A DNA stretch of 64,000 bases, taken from NCBI RefSeq assembly GCF_003515775.1, contig NZ_QWEI01000001.1, forward strand, positions 228,106 through 292,105. Direction: 5' to 3'. Each line of letters starts with the position of its first letter. Positions within the stretch are counted from its first letter, which is position 1. The notes below the pieces were generated by a model. It did no database searches and had not been told where the DNA came from. It saw only the letters and a program-made list of their open reading frames with translations. Positions 53,828-62,873 of this stretch are shown here, in pieces. A program made the position numbers and the translations under genes. The stretch is from Ureibacillus yapensis. Its GTDB lineage: Bacteria; Bacillota; Bacilli; Bacillales_A; Planococcaceae.

Positions 53828-54052
53828 TAAGAATTCGCTCCTGATTATTCATTTTTTATTTTTAAAAAAACAAAAAACACTTTCACATAATGGGCATACC
53901 ATACACATAACGCTCTAGTGTATGAACAATCATTTGATATTAATACCATTTATTTGCTGTAACTATATATTTCTACAGGACTATTCTCTCTCTAAAAGAG
54001 TTTAGTCCTAAGAAAAAATAAACTAAGCGATTCTTTTTTACCGCATCCTAAA

Positions 54053-55312
54053 TTATGTTCGATTTTTGACCCCTTTAAATAAGAAAGCATGAAGGATTAA
54101 TTTAAATAAAGGTTGAGTCTGCTTAAATACTAAACAGGCTACTATTGTGGATAATGCTTCTGCCACAAGAATTGCAATTGCCGCTCCCATAGCACCATAT
54201 CGAGGTATAAAAATTAAATTGAGTATAATGCTCAGAAAAGCTCCAATTCCTACAAAATATACTTGGTATCGAGCTAAACTTTCTACTGTCAGCCAAATAG
54301 CTTTTACAGTACCGACTAATGCAAATATTCTTGACCAAATCAAAATAACTAATATTTTTGTAGATTCAATGAATTGTTCACCATAAATTAAAAGAATAAT
54401 TGGTTTAGCCAGCAATGAAATAACTACTGCAGCTATTATTCCCAGCCAAATGATTGAGCAATAAAGCTGTTTATTTTTCAATAGATAGGTATCTTCATTT
54501 TGAGTCTTAGCTTCCATAATTACCGGCCTGGCAGAATTAATAAGCGCTAAAGGAATGAACATCCACAAACTTGAAATCGTCATAGCGGCAGTATAGACGC
54601 CAACTGTTGTACCACCTGCCATTTTTCCAAGCATAATTTTATCTATTTGCGTGTATGCCATAATAAGCAATGCAGCTATAAAGTGGTAGAAGCCTTTTAT
54701 CAGCAATTGTTTTGCTGTTTCCAAGGAAAATTGAAGTTTTGGTCCTTTAAATCGTTTAAAATAACTTACTATAAAGATACTCATTACAATCGCTTCAATA
54801 ACCGTTGCAATCGCAAAATAAGAAATACTTTTCTCAAACAAAATTAGTGATAACCGCCAAAAAGAGACAATTGAAAAAGCAATCGACTTTGAGATCACAA
54901 TGTATTTCGATTGTAAATTTGCCTGAAACCAATATTGAATTGAATCAAACACAGTGAAAATTAATGAAATCGACTGCAGGATTGTAAGGGTATATAAAGT
55001 AAAATCATTCGGATTAAGATATTTTACAATCAAATAAATCAAAAAAATGGACGATACTGAAGAAATTAATCGCAGGACAATAGTGGAACCAATTACTTTA
55101 CCGGCTTCAACCTTATTTTTAATTATTTCATTTACAAGAATACTATCGATACCTAAGTTGCTTACGGCAGTAAAAATCATTACATAAGCTAAGCTATAAT
55201 TCAGTAATCCAAAATCCTCGGTTCCAAGAAATCTAGCCATCAAAGATGTGACAACAAGAGAAAGTGCCATCCTGAATATCTGCTCAAACAACAACCAACC
55301 AGTATTCCTCAT
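54053..55312 (-). CDS. Polysaccharide repeat-unit flippase (Wzx family)
   Basis: The 419-residue protein has 12 or so membrane helices and the opening NTGWLLFEQIFRM seen in Wzx-type flippases (MATE/MVF superfamily). It should flip lipid-linked repeat units across the membrane. The ATG at 55312 lacks a ribosome site. The frame continues upstream in a family-like basic stretch (QKLIAFKDKLKSRF) with no ATG/GTG/TTG before the TAA stop, so the true start may be an unusual codon near 55350-55360. Confidence 0.87.
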   Translation of the reverse strand: MRNTGWLLFEQIFRMALSLVVTSLMARFLGTEDFGLLNYSLAYVMIFTAVSNLGIDSILVNEIIKNKVEAGKVIGSTIVLRLISSVSSIFLIYLIVKYLNPNDFTLYTLTILQSISLIFTVFDSIQYWFQANLQSKYIVISKSIAFSIVSFWRLSLILFEKSISYFAIATVIEAIVMSIFIVSYFKRFKGPKLQFSLETAKQLLIKGFYHFIAALLIMAYTQIDKIMLGKMAGGTTVGVYTAAMTISSLWMFIPLALINSARPVIMEAKTQNEDTYLLKNKQLYCSIIWLGIIAAVVISLLAKPIILLIYGEQFIESTKILVILIWSRIFALVGTVKAIWLTVESLARYQVYFVGIGAFLSIILNLIFIPRYGAMGAAIAILVAEALSTIVACLVFKQTQPLFKLILHAFLFKGVKNRT

Positions 55313-55442
55313 AAATCTTGATTTTAGTTTATCTTTGAAAGCAATTAATTTCTGTACGATGATTCCAAATCCTTTTTATTTTTTTGCAGGCAAGTTATAA
55401 CTCTAGCCTTGATACCCCATTAAAAAAGAATAGATTTTATTT

Positions 55443-56342
55443 TTAAAGTAAAGTTGATTTTGATAAATCCAGCAATTGCCCTATTTGATAATCCGCTTCT
55501 TCGGATATTACCGTTTCCAAACAAGCCGACGGTGTAAAAGTAAGTTCTCCAAAATAAATTTTATCCGTATAATACAAATCCACCCTCACATATGAAAAAG
55601 CCTTACTTAATTCCTCTGCTATTGCTATCATCTCTTCAAATTTTTCGGGTTTTTTCAGTTTTTCTTCCAGCTTAATACTATGTTCAGTGTAGGGTAATAC
55701 CTGCCAGTCACAATTTAACATGATACTTTTTAATCCAGTTTCACGGTCTACTATTAGTTCTATAAATTTTGCTTCTCCATGGAAACAATGAAGTTTATAG
55801 TCTATTGGCAATTGTCCCTCGTTTCCTTCCAAAAACTTTTCAACGAGTATTCTTCGTTGAATTTTCGAATAATGGGGTTCAGCATTTAAAAGAGAAAAAT
55901 CCGTTTTCATCCATTTACTTAAAAGGGAAATTGTTTTCGATTGATCCAATCCACTTTTATTTTTACAAATAATGTTAAACCCTGACCCATGCGTACATTT
56001 CATCACAAACTTTTCAGGCAATTCCTCAAAAATTATATCTTCTATATTTTCGTAAACATTACATAAATCTATTAATAAATGCCCGTACCCTAGTTTACTT
56101 ATATACTTTCTGACCAAAAATTTATCTGTACATTTCGTTTTTAATTCATCGTTTTCATTTAGCTTTAACCACATCAATTTTTCATTAAATGTTTTGGGAT
56201 TCTTTAAATCAAGTTTTTTTCCAAAGGTTTTATAAAATAGTAACTTGCTAGACAATTTGGGCGATAATTTCGCCAATATTGGAAAACTCATTTTATAAAT
56301 CCATTTTGCCAGTTGAAATCCCTTTAAAAGTCCCCTTTGCAA
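55443..56342 (-). CDS. TupA-like ATP-grasp protein
   Basis: The 299-residue protein matches the ATPgrasp_TupA family found in polysaccharide clusters: KTFNEKLMWLKLN near the N-terminus, PEKFVMKCTHGSGFNIIC, DYKLHCFHGEAKFI and VRVDLYYTDKIYFGELTFTP. TupA itself ligates glutamate to glucuronic acid in teichuronopeptide, so an amino-acyl or similar amide decoration of an acidic sugar is plausible here, since UDP-glucuronate is made by Ugd. The start is TTG at 56342, 6 nt after GAGGG. Confidence 0.85.
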   Translation of the reverse strand: MQRGLLKGFQLAKWIYKMSFPILAKLSPKLSSKLLFYKTFGKKLDLKNPKTFNEKLMWLKLNENDELKTKCTDKFLVRKYISKLGYGHLLIDLCNVYENIEDIIFEELPEKFVMKCTHGSGFNIICKNKSGLDQSKTISLLSKWMKTDFSLLNAEPHYSKIQRRILVEKFLEGNEGQLPIDYKLHCFHGEAKFIELIVDRETGLKSIMLNCDWQVLPYTEHSIKLEEKLKKPEKFEEMIAIAEELSKAFSYVRVDLYYTDKIYFGELTFTPSACLETVISEEADYQIGQLLDLSKSTLL

Positions 56343-56372
56343 ATTGTTCCCTCACGATCGGTATTTTGACTT

Positions 56373-56560
56373 TCATTTTTTTCTACTCACAACCAAATAG
56401 TATTCTTCCCAAACCCCTAAATAATGGTATTTTCCATTAACATGATTCGCCACTTCAAACAATATAATAGGATATCCTTCTTCATGCACAATGTGTAATT
56501 CACCAATTTGTCTTAGAATTGAAAGGGTCGATGGGGCGTTTCCATTCACAATCAAAAATT
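56373..56560 (-). pseudogene. Possible gene remnant (C-terminal fragment) beside the inverted glycosyltransferase
   Basis: The minus-strand frame reads ILRQIGELHIVHEEGYPII, LFEVANHVNG, WEEYYLVVSRKK and stops. This ending looks like a real protein C-terminus, perhaps of a methyltransferase-like enzyme, but I cannot name the family. No start codon with a ribosome site exists, and the frame runs back into the opposite-strand glycosyltransferase. I read it as a remnant cut off when that gene was inserted; chance is possible. Confidence 0.3.
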
Positions 56561-56583
56561 TTTTCAAAAAGGAAGGAAATAAA

Positions 56584-57483
56584 TTGACGGTTAAAAAGCC
56601 GCTTATAAGCGTAATCATTCCCACTTTTAACAGGGGAAATATAATACTTGATACGATTCAATCTGTACTTAATCAAACTTATACAAATTTCGAATTGCTC
56701 ATTGTTGATGATGCTTCAACAGATCATACTTCTGAAATGGTTAATTCCATAAGTGACCAGAGAATTAAATATATTAAGTTGAACCAAAACACAAAGGGCA
56801 AGGAAGCTAGAAACAAAGGGATAACTGAAAGTACAGGAGAATTCATAGCCTTCCTGGACTCAGATGATTTATGGGCAAGAGAAAAATTAGAAAAACAATT
56901 AAAATTCATGATAAAAAATGCGAACAATATTAATCATGCGTTTTGTTTTACAAACCTTTATATGCAGAAGGATACGAAATTAGTGAATTGCACAAATAAA
57001 CTATTTTCACCTTCGAAAAATGTCATGGATTATATACTTTCCGAAAAGAATATCGTTCAAACAAGCACCTACATGGTATCTTCAAATTTAGCAAAAAGAA
57101 CATTGTTTAATAATACTTTAACGAAACATCAAGATTGGGATTTTTGTCTTAGATTGCTGAAAAATCAAGCTGAATTTCTCTTCTATCCAGAAAGTCTAAC
57201 GATCTGGAAAGTGGATGATCGCAAGGATCGAATAAGCGCAGGCTATAAGAATATTGATGTCTCGTTAAAATGGTTAGAAGAAAATCGCCCTTTCTTATCT
57301 AAAAAAGCTATCTGTGGATTTGAAATGACCATTTTATATGGCTATTACCTTAGGCAAAAAGAATTTAAAAAAGCTTTAAAAATCTTGAAAACCGCTAAAA
57401 ATAACCAAGCATTGAATCTCTATGACTTAATTAAATCTATTCTTTTATTTATTTTATTTAAATTAAAAATCAAAAACTCTTAA
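56584..57483 (+). CDS. Glycosyltransferase family 2, opposite orientation to the rest of the cluster
   Basis: The 299-residue GT-A protein starts with LISVIIPTFNRGNIILDTIQ, has LLIVDDASTDHT and the DxD-like FLDSDDLWA, and a QDWDFCLRLL acceptor segment. It should add one sugar to the lipid-linked repeat unit; donor and linkage are unknown. The start is TTG at 56584, 7 nt after AAGGAAGG. It is the only plus-strand gene in the cluster. No terminator is visible in the 31 bp to the convergent gene at 57515. Confidence 0.88.
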   Translation: MTVKKPLISVIIPTFNRGNIILDTIQSVLNQTYTNFELLIVDDASTDHTSEMVNSISDQRIKYIKLNQNTKGKEARNKGITESTGEFIAFLDSDDLWAREKLEKQLKFMIKNANNINHAFCFTNLYMQKDTKLVNCTNKLFSPSKNVMDYILSEKNIVQTSTYMVSSNLAKRTLFNNTLTKHQDWDFCLRLLKNQAEFLFYPESLTIWKVDDRKDRISAGYKNIDVSLKWLEENRPFLSKKAICGFEMTILYGYYLRQKEFKKALKILKTAKNNQALNLYDLIKSILLFILFKLKIKNS

Positions 57484-57514
57484 TTTCATGTTCGATATTA
57501 AAATTTGTTATTCA

Positions 57515-58651
57515 CTACTGTATAAATTGTTCTAATGTAATTTTTAATGAGCTGCAACGGTTTTCCCATGAGTTCTCTCTCGCAATTTGTATACGCCGGA
57601 TTTTTCTATTCGGATTTTCAATATCTTGCTGTAGAGCGGCTAACACTCTTTGAATAAATGAATCCGGATCTTCCCCAATATCCAGCACATCTTTGAAAAC
57701 TTCAATATCTGGGAGTGCAGTTGCTACTATTGGTTTTCCTGTTGCAAAACATTCAAAAAGTTTTGCCGGGAAAGTACCTTTCGTAAATTCGGTAATTTTA
57801 TAAGGAAGTATTAATACATCACTTTTCTCTAAAGCCGAGGGCAGCTTTTTATGTGAAATAGGCTCCCTGTAAATTAAATTAGGATGTTTAAATGGCAATC
57901 CTTCGGGGGCAGGACCAATTAATTCTACAGTTATATTTTCAGACAGAATTCGCTTTAAGATATCCCAATTCATTCGATAATGATCGATGCCTCCAAAATA
58001 GGCAACTTTTTTAACAGCTGTATTTAATGTTTCCTGTCGATCAATTTTATTGAAGTGCTTAAAATCAACTGCTGCAGGTATTTGGATAATATCTTCCCTC
58101 TTGGCTTTATGTTTTTTATGAAGATGGATAGAATCTACAATTAAACCATCTGCGATTTCAATTAATTGATTTTCAGTTTGTTGAATATCGTGTACGACGT
58201 TTGGGAAATTTTCGAAATTCAAGACACAATCATATACAGTTCTAACTGGCTTCAATTGTGCGATTATTTCCAATGCTGTGCTTGTAGGTAGATAGGTTAT
58301 GAGCAAAATAGGTTTATTGGAAAATGATTTTATTCTTTTTGCTAGCCTGGGTATAAAAATTAGCTTATTTAATTTTCGATAAAATTTGAAGGTTGGCGGT
58401 GCAACGATTGGCGGCAGAATTTTTAAGGAAGAATTTGCTTCAAATTGTTCAGGAGATTCGCTCTTGCCTGCTATACCTTGAGACAGTCGCTCAAGAGCCT
58501 TGCCAATAGAAGGATTTCTTACCCCTGTTGTTTCTACAAAGGTAACCTCTGTATAAGCAGACAGGTATTTTGCAAAAATTTGATGCCTTTGCCAGAGAAA
58601 ATCCCACTTTATACTTGATAATATGACAATATGAACATCACAAAGTTTCAT
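57515..58651 (-). CDS. Glycosyltransferase, GT4-like (GT-B fold)
   Basis: The 378-residue protein has the C-terminal donor-binding pattern of GT-B enzymes: VAYFGGIDHYRMNWDILKR, VELIGPAPEG, and LPYKITEFTKGTFPAKLFE with ATGKPIVATALPDIE. The N-terminal KWDFLWQRHQIFAKYL opening is common in family members of capsule and spore clusters. Its ATG overlaps the stop of the upstream gene, with GGGAG 7 nt before. Confidence 0.88.
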   Translation of the reverse strand: MKLCDVHIVILSSIKWDFLWQRHQIFAKYLSAYTEVTFVETTGVRNPSIGKALERLSQGIAGKSESPEQFEANSSLKILPPIVAPPTFKFYRKLNKLIFIPRLAKRIKSFSNKPILLITYLPTSTALEIIAQLKPVRTVYDCVLNFENFPNVVHDIQQTENQLIEIADGLIVDSIHLHKKHKAKREDIIQIPAAVDFKHFNKIDRQETLNTAVKKVAYFGGIDHYRMNWDILKRILSENITVELIGPAPEGLPFKHPNLIYREPISHKKLPSALEKSDVLILPYKITEFTKGTFPAKLFECFATGKPIVATALPDIEVFKDVLDIGEDPDSFIQRVLAALQQDIENPNRKIRRIQIARENSWENRCSSLKITLEQFIQ

Positions 58652-59424
58652 TAATAATCTCCCATAACTTTTTCTTGAGAAGATTTTAATTTTATTAAAA
58701 ATACATTTTTTATAAAATTGAAGTTCCCAAAGAGGTATCTTTTATATAATCTTTTTGGTTCCTGCAGCAATCGATAAAACCATTCAAGCCCGGTTTTTTG
58801 CAAAATGAGGGGCGCTCTTTTTACATTGTTCGAGTAATAGTCAAACAACCCGCCACAAGTAATAATGGTACTTACGTTCAATTGATCAAAATAGTTATTA
58901 ACCCATTTTTCTTGTATTGGATTGCCGAATCCAACAAAGAGAATATCCACGTTCAAGGAATTAATATATTGAATTACACGATTGCTTTCTTCATTTTTGT
59001 CGAAATAGCCATGATGGCTTCCTACAAAGTTGACATTGGGATATTTGGTTCCAAAATTCTTAATGACGATTTCAGCTGTATCGTTTTTGCCGCCTAATAA
59101 GAAAATCCTCAATAAGCTATTATGATTTTGAAGATGTTTAACTAATGCAGGAAATAAATCCGTTGTAGCAATGCGTTCTCTCGCAATGGGAAGTTTTAAA
59201 AACTTCTGTGCAAAAATAATACCCATCCCATCGACATAAGTGATATGAGCTGGCATATTAATAATTTTTTGGTATTCTTCGTCGCTCCAATATTTAAGCA
59301 TGCAGTCGGCATTAATTGCATAGTAGGCTTTTTTTATTTTTTTCTGTGTATTGGAAACAATACGATCAACCAGCTCGAGTTGAGTTCCTAAAAAAAGCTC
59401 TTTCTCTATAAATCGTTTATTCAA
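58651..59424 (-). CDS. WecG/TagA/CpsF family glycosyltransferase (GT26)
   Basis: The 257-residue protein has the GT26 signature: TYVDGMGIIFAQKFL with the catalytic Asp, ERIATTDLFPAL, FLLGGKNDTAEIV, FVGFGNPIQEKWV and CGGLFDYYSNNVKRAP. Family members add the second sugar (often ManNAc or ManNAcA) to an undecaprenyl-PP-linked sugar, fitting a step right after the initiating transferase. The start is TTG at 59424, 6 nt after GGGAGG; a GTG at 59439 overlaps that site. Confidence 0.92.
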   Translation of the reverse strand: MNKRFIEKELFLGTQLELVDRIVSNTQKKIKKAYYAINADCMLKYWSDEEYQKIINMPAHITYVDGMGIIFAQKFLKLPIARERIATTDLFPALVKHLQNHNSLLRIFLLGGKNDTAEIVIKNFGTKYPNVNFVGSHHGYFDKNEESNRVIQYINSLNVDILFVGFGNPIQEKWVNNYFDQLNVSTIITCGGLFDYYSNNVKRAPLILQKTGLEWFYRLLQEPKRLYKRYLFGNFNFIKNVFLIKLKSSQEKVMGDY

Positions 59425-59463
59425 GAACTTCCTCCCCACTCTTTAAGATGAAAAATCTGCGAA

Positions 59464-60675
59464 TCAAAAATTTTTATGTGTGTTTTTTTTATTTATTAGA
59501 ATGGAGGCAAATATAAAATAGAAGATAATTAACCAGTTCGATCCATCGATATCTTCAACAATAAACATCGGGATCATTAGCAATAATGATAACTTCATAA
59601 TACTGTGTGTTAAATTTCCTTTACTGATTAAAAGTTTTATAGCGATTATTGTGAAAATTATAAGGGACAGAATAAACCCAATAATTCCAGCTTTATAAAA
59701 GAATCCGACAAAAGTTGAATGGGATCCAAGCGGATAGCCAATCGACGACGTAGTTTTTATTCCCATCCCAATAATTGGGGAATTTTCAATTGTAACACGT
59801 ATACTTTCTGTTATTAAGAAAGTTCTGCTATCATTACTTCCTTCCCGAGCACTCAATAATTCATTTAACACAGAAAAAAGTTCCTGCGAAAAGCCTGTAT
59901 ACATAAAAATGAAGATACAGCATGCAGACAAAAAGGAAATGAAAGAAATAAACAAATTACAATTCATTTTTCTATAAAAATAAAGGAGCGCTATTGAAAG
60001 TAAATAGATTAAAATAATTATATATCCGCTTCTGGAAAACGTAGAAAAAATCGGAATCAGGCCGATGATTAATAGTGGTATTTTTAGGAGTTTATATTGT
60101 AGTTCCAATATGAATAGGCTATACAGAGGATAAAAAAACATAAAAAACAAGACAATCAAGTTTGAATACTCCATCAATGCGACAAATCGCATCACTTCTT
60201 TGCCACCGAACCATTCCGAGTAATATAATATTCGATGCAAGATTGAGAAACTGGGGTTATTTGTAAGATGATAAACGGTTAAACTTACCATCCAAAGGAT
60301 AATAAGCAGTAAATAATTAATAAAGCTAATTTTTTTTATTGCTTTTAAATTTATATCAACGGATTTATAAATTGAATAGAACAGAAATGCAAAAACCCAT
60401 AAAATGAACGTATTAATGGTAGCAAGTATTCGTTCAGTTTCTATTGCATGTTCAAGTACGTTATAGACGATTGAAAAAAAATAAATAAATATAAATGTAA
60501 CCAAGAAATAACTTAAACTATCAAAATAAAGTTTATGCCTGGTAATCAAGACAAATAAGATAGCAGCAATAACAACAAATTGAACTTCCTTAGGAGAAAT
60601 AATTATTGGCCAAAGCAAATAAAATATGGCTAAATCAACATCAAATTTATTTTTATTAAGATAGAGATTGGACAA
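59464..60675 (-). CDS. O-antigen ligase / polymerase family protein (Wzy-like)
   Basis: The 403-residue protein has about 10-12 membrane helices and a periplasmic-type loop (LLSAREGSNDSRTFLITESIR without charge clusters) followed by SPIIGMGIKTTSSIGYPLGS and HSTFVGFFYKAGIIGF, typical of the Wzy_C domain. It should polymerise flipped repeat units outside the membrane. The start is TTG at 60675 with AAGGG 10 nt upstream. Confidence 0.87.
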   Translation of the reverse strand: MSNLYLNKNKFDVDLAIFYLLWPIIISPKEVQFVVIAAILFVLITRHKLYFDSLSYFLVTFIFIYFFSIVYNVLEHAIETERILATINTFILWVFAFLFYSIYKSVDINLKAIKKISFINYLLLIILWMVSLTVYHLTNNPSFSILHRILYYSEWFGGKEVMRFVALMEYSNLIVLFFMFFYPLYSLFILELQYKLLKIPLLIIGLIPIFSTFSRSGYIIILIYLLSIALLYFYRKMNCNLFISFISFLSACCIFIFMYTGFSQELFSVLNELLSAREGSNDSRTFLITESIRVTIENSPIIGMGIKTTSSIGYPLGSHSTFVGFFYKAGIIGFILSLIIFTIIAIKLLISKGNLTHSIMKLSLLLMIPMFIVEDIDGSNWLIIFYFIFASILINKKNTHKNF

Positions 60676-60709
60676 TTCCCTTTTACCCTTCTTATTTAAT
60701 CACATACTA

Positions 60710-61384
60710 TCAATAAGCACCCTTTGATCCCCATAAAACAAATATCGTTTTCAAAATAAGCTTAAGGTCTACCCATAAGTTCCGGTTGCGAATATACTCT
60801 ATATCCAACTCCACCCATTCCTCAAAACGAATATTACTCCTGCCATTAACTTGCCAATAGCAAGTCAGTCCTGGTTGAACCATTAATCGTTGCATTTGAT
60901 AAGTTGTATACTGTTCTACTTCTTGAGGCAATGGCGGTCTTGGTCCTACTAAACTCATTTCTCCTTTTAACACATTCAGCAATTGTGGTAATTCATCGAA
61001 ACTTGTTTTCCTGATAATTTTTCCTATTTTCGTAACCCTTGGATCATTTTTCATTTTAAAGATAGGACCAGTCGATTCATTTTTCTCCAAAAGCAATACT
61101 TTCAGTTCTTCAGCATCTGCTACCATTGAACGAAATTTATACATATAGAAAGGTTTACCACATTTCCCGACACGAATCTGCTTAAAAATCACTTTTCCCT
61201 TCGGATCTTCAAACTTGATCAAAAAAGCAACCAAAATCATTAAAGGCAATAAGAAAGTTAAACCAAGAATGGATAGTAAGATATCAATTAGCCGTTTAGT
61301 GAATAAATAAACTTTACTTGTATTGGTTTTAATTTGTTCATTCGGATCAGTACGCTTAAGTGGTGTAGGCAGTTCTTTCACCAC
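60710..61384 (-). CDS. Initiating sugar-phosphate transferase (WbaP/EpsL type)
   Basis: The 224-residue protein has one N-terminal membrane helix (LLSILGLTFLLPLMILVAF) and the polyprenyl-phosphate sugar-phosphotransferase core: GKVIFKQIRVGKCGKPFYM, YKFRSMVADAEELK, TSFDELPQLLNVLKGEMSL and VGPRPPLP. It transfers a sugar-phosphate from a UDP-sugar to undecaprenyl phosphate to start the repeat unit. Its GTG start lies inside the end of the ugd gene (7-nt overlap), so translation is coupled. Confidence 0.93.
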   Translation of the reverse strand: MVKELPTPLKRTDPNEQIKTNTSKVYLFTKRLIDILLSILGLTFLLPLMILVAFLIKFEDPKGKVIFKQIRVGKCGKPFYMYKFRSMVADAEELKVLLLEKNESTGPIFKMKNDPRVTKIGKIIRKTSFDELPQLLNVLKGEMSLVGPRPPLPQEVEQYTTYQMQRLMVQPGLTCYWQVNGRSNIRFEEWVELDIEYIRNRNLWVDLKLILKTIFVLWGSKGAY

Positions 61385-62706
61385 TCCGTAACTTCTTTTA
61401 TTCCATTTCGCACTACACGCCTACCGACCGAATGATAGTCAACGTTGCTTTCTTGCATCTGTACCAGTGAAAAACAATTTCTCCCATCTAAAACAATGGG
61501 GTTCTTCATCGTTTTAAATAAACTAATCTCCATATTCTTTATCTCGCTCCACTCAGTGAGAATCAGGGCTGCATCAGCTTTCTCTAGAGCATCTTCTAAT
61601 TTTTCCACATAAATAATAGAAGAATTCAAGGTTTTTTTTGCATTTTCTATCGCGATTGGGTCATATGCATAAACTTGTGCACCACCATTTATTAGTTCAT
61701 TTGTGATGAGAATGGAAGGAGCTTCCCTAAGATCATCCGTATCCGGTTTAAAGGCCAACCCTAAAACAGCTATTTTTTTACCTTCAAAGTTGCCTACAAT
61801 TCCACGCAACTTATTAAGCAAGATGCGCTGCTGTTTTCGGTTCACATTCACGACGCCTTTTAGCAATTCGAAATCATATTCCACATTACCTGCAATTTGA
61901 ATCAACGCTTTTGTATCTTTTGGAAAGCACGAACCGCCATAACCGATCCCTGCCTTCAAAAAAGCAGAGCCAATTCTTTGATCAAGCCCCATGCCTACCG
62001 CTACCTTTTCAACATCTGCCCCTACTCTTTCACAAATATTGGCAATTTCATTAATGAAGCTTATTTTTGTTGCCAGGAATGCATTTGATGCATACTTGAT
62101 CATCTCCGCGCTTCGGATATCGGTTTTATAGATAAAAATACCAAACGGTTTATTGATTTCTGCGATTTTTTGGGCAGCTTCCTCGGTATTCGCTCCTATG
62201 ATGATGCGATTTCCATGAAATGAATCATATATTGCCGAACCTTCCCTTAAAAATTCCGGGTTTGATACCACTTCGATTTTTATAGGAGATAATTTATTTT
62301 GATTGATGATTGTTTGCAATCGATCATTAGTACCTACTGGAACGGTACTCTTCGTCACAACAATTGTTTCGTTTTTGGCGGTTTTAGCTATGGTTACGGC
62401 CACTTGTTCTACATAAGTTAAATTAGCTGATCCGTCATCTTTTTGGGGTGTACCCACGGCAATATAAACTACTTCCGCCCCAGCAAAACCTTCATTATGA
62501 CTTGAGGTAAATGACAATCGACCAGCGGCCATATTTTTATTCATTAGTTCACTTAAACCAGGCTCATAGATTGGTACAATACCTTTCTTCATTTTTTCAA
62601 CTTTCATTTCATCGATATCGATGCAAGTTACATGATGGCCGATCTCAGCCAAGCATACCCCTGTAACCAGCCCTACATAACCAGTCCCTACGACTGCCAA
62701 CTTCAA
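61378..62706 (-). CDS. ugd: UDP-glucose 6-dehydrogenase
   Basis: The 442-residue enzyme has the Rossmann loop VVGTGYVGLVTGVCLAE, the EFLREGSAIYD segment, and the catalytic cysteine in GYGGSCFPKDTKALI. It oxidises UDP-glucose to UDP-glucuronate, so the polysaccharide is probably acidic. The start is TTG at 62706, 5 nt after GGAGGGG; the frame is open to 62739 without a ribosome site. Confidence 0.95.
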   Translation of the reverse strand: MKLAVVGTGYVGLVTGVCLAEIGHHVTCIDIDEMKVEKMKKGIVPIYEPGLSELMNKNMAAGRLSFTSSHNEGFAGAEVVYIAVGTPQKDDGSANLTYVEQVAVTIAKTAKNETIVVTKSTVPVGTNDRLQTIINQNKLSPIKIEVVSNPEFLREGSAIYDSFHGNRIIIGANTEEAAQKIAEINKPFGIFIYKTDIRSAEMIKYASNAFLATKISFINEIANICERVGADVEKVAVGMGLDQRIGSAFLKAGIGYGGSCFPKDTKALIQIAGNVEYDFELLKGVVNVNRKQQRILLNKLRGIVGNFEGKKIAVLGLAFKPDTDDLREAPSILITNELINGGAQVYAYDPIAIENAKKTLNSSIIYVEKLEDALEKADAALILTEWSEIKNMEISLFKTMKNPIVLDGRNCFSLVQMQESNVDYHSVGRRVVRNGIKEVTEW

Positions 62707-62873
62707 TCGTACCCCTCCGCTTTTACGCATAATAACCATTTCTTTTGATTACTAATCTCTTAATAGGATTATAAGTTTTTCATTCACATCACTCAGCATA
62801 AGGACCGACTGATACTATAATGTATTTTTCATGGTAGAAAGTGTTAATAGAAAAGAAGTTTTAAATGAATCAT

